Shown piece after piece: positions 60,836 through 64,000 of a stretch of 64,000 nt of DNA. The first letter of the stretch is position 1; each line of letters opens with the position of its first letter. The notes below the pieces were generated by a model. The model searched no databases, was not told the DNA's origin, and saw only the letters and a list, made by a program, of their open reading frames with translations. Both the position numbers and the translations under genes were made by a program. Location: positions 1 through 64,000 of the forward strand of contig CAWABB010000002.1 in the NCBI GenBank assembly GCA_963780165.1, written 5' to 3'. Origin of the DNA: CAWABB01 sp963780165. GTDB lineage: Bacteria > Bacteroidota > Ignavibacteria > UBA10030 > UBA6906.

Positions 60836-61154
60836 CCGATTCGGCTCTCGCCTCGAACTGTCTAGCCCTCGTCCCGACGTAGGCCAATCCGTTCCGCCTC
60901 ACCCCCTTATCTCGTAATCCCCTCCTGGCGAAACACATCATTCCCTGCGGGGATTAGCTACTCTTTCATCCCTCCGACCGATTCATCTTCAAGCACTGTC
61001 CGGTATACTGCTCCATGCGCAAAAGGATTGGGTCTCCCATCGGGGGCAGGAATGCTCAATGCGGAGCCCATATGCAGGGCACGCCGTAAGGGCGATGCGG
61101 TGAAGTGATGTTCTCGTGGGGGAGGGCCCGATGCACCGGGAGAAAGATGAAATC
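60836..61154. other. Intergenic region with stress promoter element
   Basis: Contains copy 6 of the 68-bp element and a leader of about 140 bp. No gene supported inside. Confidence 0.45.
60949..61016 (+). promoter_or_regulatory. Six-copy stress promoter element, copy 6
   Basis: Blocks GGGGATTAGCTACTC, TTTCATCCCTCCGACCGATT, CATCTTCAAGCACTG and CCGGTATACTGCTCC. TATACT with ATTCAT 17 bp upstream fits a promoter. It is 138 bp before the M48 lipoprotein gene. Confidence 0.7.
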
Positions 61155-61976
61155 ATGAAGACGTGTCGGACGTATGTTGTTAAAGCGACCGGGATGGTTA
61201 TCATCGCCTGCTCGCTGTTCGTTGCGTGCAGCACTGTGCCGGTTACGGGAAGGCAGCAGCTGAGCCTTGTCTCCAGTTCGGAGATGCTCGCGATGGGCAG
61301 CCAGCAGTACGATGAGTTCCTGAAGAGTAACAAGGTCGTTCCTGCCGGAGACGGTCGAACGGTCATGGTGAAAAAGGTCGGCAGGAATATTCAGTCTGCG
61401 GTCGAGCAGTATTTTCGCGAGCATAACCTCTCGTTGAGCGGATATAGCTGGGAATTCAATCTCGTCGATAGCAAAGAGGCAAACGCATGGTGCATGCCGG
61501 GCGGAAAGGTTGTCGCGTACACGGGCATCCTGCCACTCACAAGCAATGAGGTAGGCCTTTCGGTCGTGCTGGGACATGAGATTGCGCATGCGGTTGCAGG
61601 TCATGGTGACGAGCGAATGAGCCAGGGATTGCTTGCCCAGCTTGGCGGTATGGCCCTTTCCCAGGCACTTTCAGAAAAGACCCAGGAAACGCAACAACTC
61701 TGGATGACCGCCTACGGTGTGGGCGTCCAGTACGGAGCGCTTCTTCCCTTTAGCCGTGTGCAGGAAGGTGAAGCGGATCATCTCGGTTTGATTTTCATGG
61801 CCATGGCGGGATACGACCCCAGGGAGGCGCTGAGCTTCTGGGAGCGAATGGCACAACACAACGAAGGTCAAGGGCCGCCGGAGTTCATGAGTACGCACCC
61901 CTCGGATGAATCGCGAATAGCCAGCATACGCGACGAGCTTCCGGAGGCGTTGCGGTATTACAGGAAACCAAGCTAG
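61155..61976 (+). CDS. M48-family metalloprotease lipoprotein (LoiP/YfgC-like)
   Basis: About 273 residues. The lipobox FVAC (in IIACSLFVACSTVPV) gives a lipid-anchored Cys near residue 23. The peptidase has zinc motif HEIAHAVAGH near residue 135 and the third ligand in EGEADHLG near 210. Such enzymes sit in the periplasm or at the outer membrane and degrade misfolded or unassembled outer-membrane proteins under stress. The 68-bp promoter element is 138 bp ahead, which suits an envelope-stress gene. Start 61155 is chosen for the signal peptide; GGAG lies 12 nt upstream. In-frame ATG 61131 and 61116 are alternatives. Confidence 0.9.
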   Translation: MKTCRTYVVKATGMVIIACSLFVACSTVPVTGRQQLSLVSSSEMLAMGSQQYDEFLKSNKVVPAGDGRTVMVKKVGRNIQSAVEQYFREHNLSLSGYSWEFNLVDSKEANAWCMPGGKVVAYTGILPLTSNEVGLSVVLGHEIAHAVAGHGDERMSQGLLAQLGGMALSQALSEKTQETQQLWMTAYGVGVQYGALLPFSRVQEGEADHLGLIFMAMAGYDPREALSFWERMAQHNEGQGPPEFMSTHPSDESRIASIRDELPEALRYYRKPS

Positions 61977-62078
61977 TGCCCCTCCAATGTGTAGTTCCTA
62001 TAAACCCAGAGGGGCCAGTGCTCGCGCCAACCAGCTGTGTCGACAGGGCATTCTAGCACACGATAGTTGGCGCGGCAT
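61976..62078 (+). promoter_or_regulatory. Shared 105-bp leader element, copy 2
   Basis: GTGCCCCTCC, then GGGGCCAGTGCTCGCGCCAA, CCAGCTGTGTC and TAGTTGGCGCGGCAT. The same blocks in the same order and spacing precede the DUF2911 gene (33792-33688, reverse). It starts at the M48 stop codon and ends 33 bp before ATG 62112. Confidence 0.55.
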
Positions 62079-62111
62079 GAGCAAACCACTCGTCTATTGA
62101 AAGGTACTCCA

Positions 62112-62558
62112 ATGACAGCACGAAGAGCGTATGGCGTTCTCGTCATGATTGGCATGATGATGGGTATGTTGACCCTTCCGGCCCATGCGGACGGAAAAGG
62201 GGCAATTCAGAGATACTTCAGCGATGTGGCAACCAAAGTGAAAGCGACAGACAGCCCGTCGGAAAAGCGAGACATCCTCAACGGATCACTTCAAACCATG
62301 TCCACGGCTTTGGACATGCTCGGAACGTCGGCGTCGATATCGCCTGACGATGTTGCCGGAATTGATCATGTCAAAGCCCTGATTCAAGAAAAACGGGATG
62401 AGCTCGCGGGCAACAATGGCTACACGCGCGTTCCGGATGGGCAGCTCAACACCTTCGCTGATTATGTCGTGCAGGACATGGAGCAGGCTGACCAGCTCAT
62501 CACCATCAGCATCGTGACGTTGCTTCTGATCATCATCCTGATCATCCTCCTGGTATAG
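62112..62558 (+). CDS. Exported protein with C-terminal membrane helix
   Basis: About 148 residues. An N-terminal signal peptide (LVMIGMMMGMLTLPAHA) and a strong C-terminal helix (ISIVTLLLIIILIILLV, the last residues of the protein) flank a soluble helical region of about 95 residues (KVKATDSPSEKRDILNGSLQ, LDMLGTSASISPDDVAGIDH). It would be exported and tail-anchored, facing the periplasm. I recognise no family. AAAGGTACTCCA lies before ATG 62112. The conserved leader shared with the DUF2911 gene ends 33 bp upstream. Confidence 0.7.
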   Translation: MTARRAYGVLVMIGMMMGMLTLPAHADGKGAIQRYFSDVATKVKATDSPSEKRDILNGSLQTMSTALDMLGTSASISPDDVAGIDHVKALIQEKRDELAGNNGYTRVPDGQLNTFADYVVQDMEQADQLITISIVTLLLIIILIILLV

Positions 62559-62593
62559 TAGACACTTCACGAGCGAACATTCCGGCGTTCGAG

Positions 62594-63757
62594 ATGCGAC
62601 ACCCGCAGAGCCGGCCAGTCAGGGACGCCCCGTACCCCCTGCTTTGGGGGAGCGTGTGCTGCGCGGCGGTCACCGTACTGCTCTCTTCGTGCAGTCCCAC
62701 CCTTCCCGTTCAACGCGAAGCTCAACAGGCGGAGGGGGGGCTGCCGGGGACGCCGTACTCCATTGTGTGCGTCATCCACGGTGACGGCGACTATCTCTTC
62801 CACGATACCAGCGGCAACGAGTACCTGGCAGACGAGGAGGCTCTCGCGGGAGCGAAGAGGGTCGCCGAGGAGAATCCTCACGCCGAGGTGTTCATCTTTC
62901 ACCAGCAACCCAGGCGACACCTCCTCTTCGTTGTTCCTCAGCGTGATGGAGAGTTCTACTATTATCGGAGCGGACGGCTCATCGCACAGGAGTCGTACTG
63001 GCGCGATCAGGAACAATCGCGCCTGGAGCCTGAAGTGGAGCTGTATCGCCGCTTCCATGCGGGCAATCAGCGCGACCAGGTGAGCGTGTTCCTGTACTGC
63101 GGTCACGAGATTCCTGAGTCCGGTGGCACAGGCTATGATGCATCGTATCCGGATCGTCCCTTCACTGTTCAGGGCCTCGCAGATGGCCTGCAGGGCTTCA
63201 CGCCTGATTCCGCACGATTCGATCTCATGGTGCTCTCCACATGCTTTGGCGGTACACCGTACACGATCAGTGCGCTTGGGTCGGCGGCGCGATATGTCAT
63301 TGCTTCTCCCGACAATCTTCACCTGTCGTACTTCGACTTCCGTCCGCTGGAGCGGTTGGACCTCACGTTGCAGCACGGAGATGTGCTGGCGTTTGCGAAC
63401 AGCTTCGCTCGTCAGGCTTTCGACCGGCTGACAGGCGACATCCAGACGGCAGTGAGTGTTGCGGTGTACGATATGGAGCGCGTGCAGGACTTTGTGCGCG
63501 CCGTGCACGGCATCTATGAGCACTCGTTGACCACCGTGGGAGGAGAGACGCAGGCCGTCAGGGCCTCGATCGAGCACTGTGATTGCGCCGACCTCCCCGC
63601 ATACGTGCTGCCGACGATGCATACGGGGGTAGACGTGCTCTACCGTCCGGCGCGCTTTGGGCGCTCACAGTACAAACAGACGCATTCGGGCTGGGAATGC
63701 TGGAGGGAGAGAAAAGCACCGGCGGCGACCTCAGAAAGGGCTGACCCAGGTCCGTAA
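62594..63757 (+). CDS. Caspase-fold (C11 clostripain-like) lipoprotein candidate
   Basis: A 387-residue protein. Lipobox LLSSC in residues 29-33 predicts a lipoprotein. The core shows VSVFLYCGHEIPES with a His, and SARFDLMVLSTCFGGTPYT with a Cys after a hydrophobic strand, the spacing seen in clostripain/caspase-like peptidases (His at the end of one strand, Cys at the end of the next). ARYVIASPDNLHLSYFDF matches the strand that follows. No sequence family is recalled with confidence. It is 35 bp after the tail-anchored gene, likely one transcript. Other readings, such as an inactive homologue, remain open. Confidence 0.6.
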   Translation: MRHPQSRPVRDAPYPLLWGSVCCAAVTVLLSSCSPTLPVQREAQQAEGGLPGTPYSIVCVIHGDGDYLFHDTSGNEYLADEEALAGAKRVAEENPHAEVFIFHQQPRRHLLFVVPQRDGEFYYYRSGRLIAQESYWRDQEQSRLEPEVELYRRFHAGNQRDQVSVFLYCGHEIPESGGTGYDASYPDRPFTVQGLADGLQGFTPDSARFDLMVLSTCFGGTPYTISALGSAARYVIASPDNLHLSYFDFRPLERLDLTLQHGDVLAFANSFARQAFDRLTGDIQTAVSVAVYDMERVQDFVRAVHGIYEHSLTTVGGETQAVRASIEHCDCADLPAYVLPTMHTGVDVLYRPARFGRSQYKQTHSGWECWRERKAPAATSERADPGP

Positions 63758-64000
63758 TACTCGGAGTGCCGGAAGAACACGCGCCCCGAGGGCAGAACCG
63801 CGGCACTGGTTGTTGACATTGACAGAGATTCTGGTTCATTTGCGTACTGTTCATCTGCTCTTTGACGGAATAAACCCCATCTTCGGGGAAGTGCATGGCA
63901 CAACCGTTCGACTGCACACGTGCTGTATCGCTCAGCATCCATGCGTCCGTCAGCTATCCCACTGTTCTCCGTGCGCTTGCACGGACCACTCTCACCCCCT
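63758..64000. other. Window end, nothing recognised
   Basis: The last 243 bp carry only short reverse open frames without ribosome sites. A small CCCC-ATCTTC-GGGG hairpin is seen at about 63877-63890. No gene is supported. Confidence 0.3.

Noticed and set aside
25713..61016. The six-copy element as an insertion sequence or REP element
   Set aside because: No terminal inverted repeats, no target duplication visible, and all copies have the same orientation and position relative to genes. A regulatory role fits better.

Overview
The window is a GC-rich bacterial chromosome segment, roughly 58-60 percent GC by eye, with 49 protein genes I can support and no rRNA or tRNA gene that I can see. Several families suggest the Bacteroidota/Ignavibacteriota (FCB) side of the tree: DUF4954, DUF4412, DUF2911, the PIG-L/ThuA-like fusion, CsbD and lmo0937-type small proteins, and a BamA-like barrel. 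This placement is inference. No marker gene proves it.

Region 1 (1-14.3 kb) is a glucuronoxylan utilisation locus. It holds a GPH sugar symporter, an alpha/beta esterase, a CE4-type deacetylase, a GH8 exo-oligoxylanase-like enzyme, a GH115 alpha-glucuronidase, a LacI regulator, a GH43 xylosidase/arabinofuranosidase, a URO-D family protein and an ExuT-like MFS transporter. Two LacI-type operator candidates share the half site TTGAACC. They lie at the first promoter (75-88) and in the lacI/GH43 divergent gap (9902-9915). A 49-codon C-terminal remnant of mannonate dehydratase (uxuA) sits directly behind GH115, and another decayed gene end sits at about 3.1-3.25 kb.

Region 2 (14.3-26.3 kb) is mixed. 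It has a B12-binding radical SAM protein, a 139-bp MITE-like element with 18-bp inverted repeats, a TerB-like protein, a DUF4954 beta-helix protein, and a reverse-strand operon of acyl carrier protein, ADP-forming acyl-CoA synthetase and nagB. An SGNH hydrolase, a DUF4432 epimerase-like protein and a secreted NTF2-like protein follow.

Region 3 (26.3-28 kb) looks foreign and origin-like. A DUF4373 (phage/plasmid replication-type) gene carries nine 33-bp tandem repeats inside its coding sequence. These are followed by a 60-nt purine-rich tract and two tandem DnaA boxes, one a perfect TTATCCACA. A 18-bp palindrome precedes the gene.

Region 4 (28-34.3 kb) has a large PIG-L deacetylase, a tail-anchored low-complexity protein overlapping a sodium:solute symporter, a convergent DUF2911 gene, and a cold-shock gene with a textbook terminator.

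Region 5 (34.6-63.8 kb) is a stress and envelope island: a NarL-type regulator, CsbD, several small unknown proteins, SPFH/prohibitin, DUF5661, an eRF1-like protein, a polyprenyl-phosphate sugar transferase, GlsB/YeaQ, a 3057-residue cyclic beta-glucan synthase-like protein, an lmo0937-like peptide, RNB nuclease, GrpE, a CbpA-type DnaJ, an AsmA-like protein, an AI-2E-type transporter, DUF4412, a BamA-like barrel, LysE, an M48 lipoprotein and a caspase-like lipoprotein. The main new signal is a conserved 68-bp non-coding element found six times (25.7, 35.6, 41.0, 50.7, 58.1 and 60.9 kb). Each copy is in the same orientation and 45-190 bp ahead of a stress or envelope gene. A second conserved leader of about 105 bp precedes two further genes (DUF2911 at 33.7 kb and a tail-anchored protein at 62.1 kb). 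Together they suggest a coordinated stress regulon that I cannot assign to a known one.
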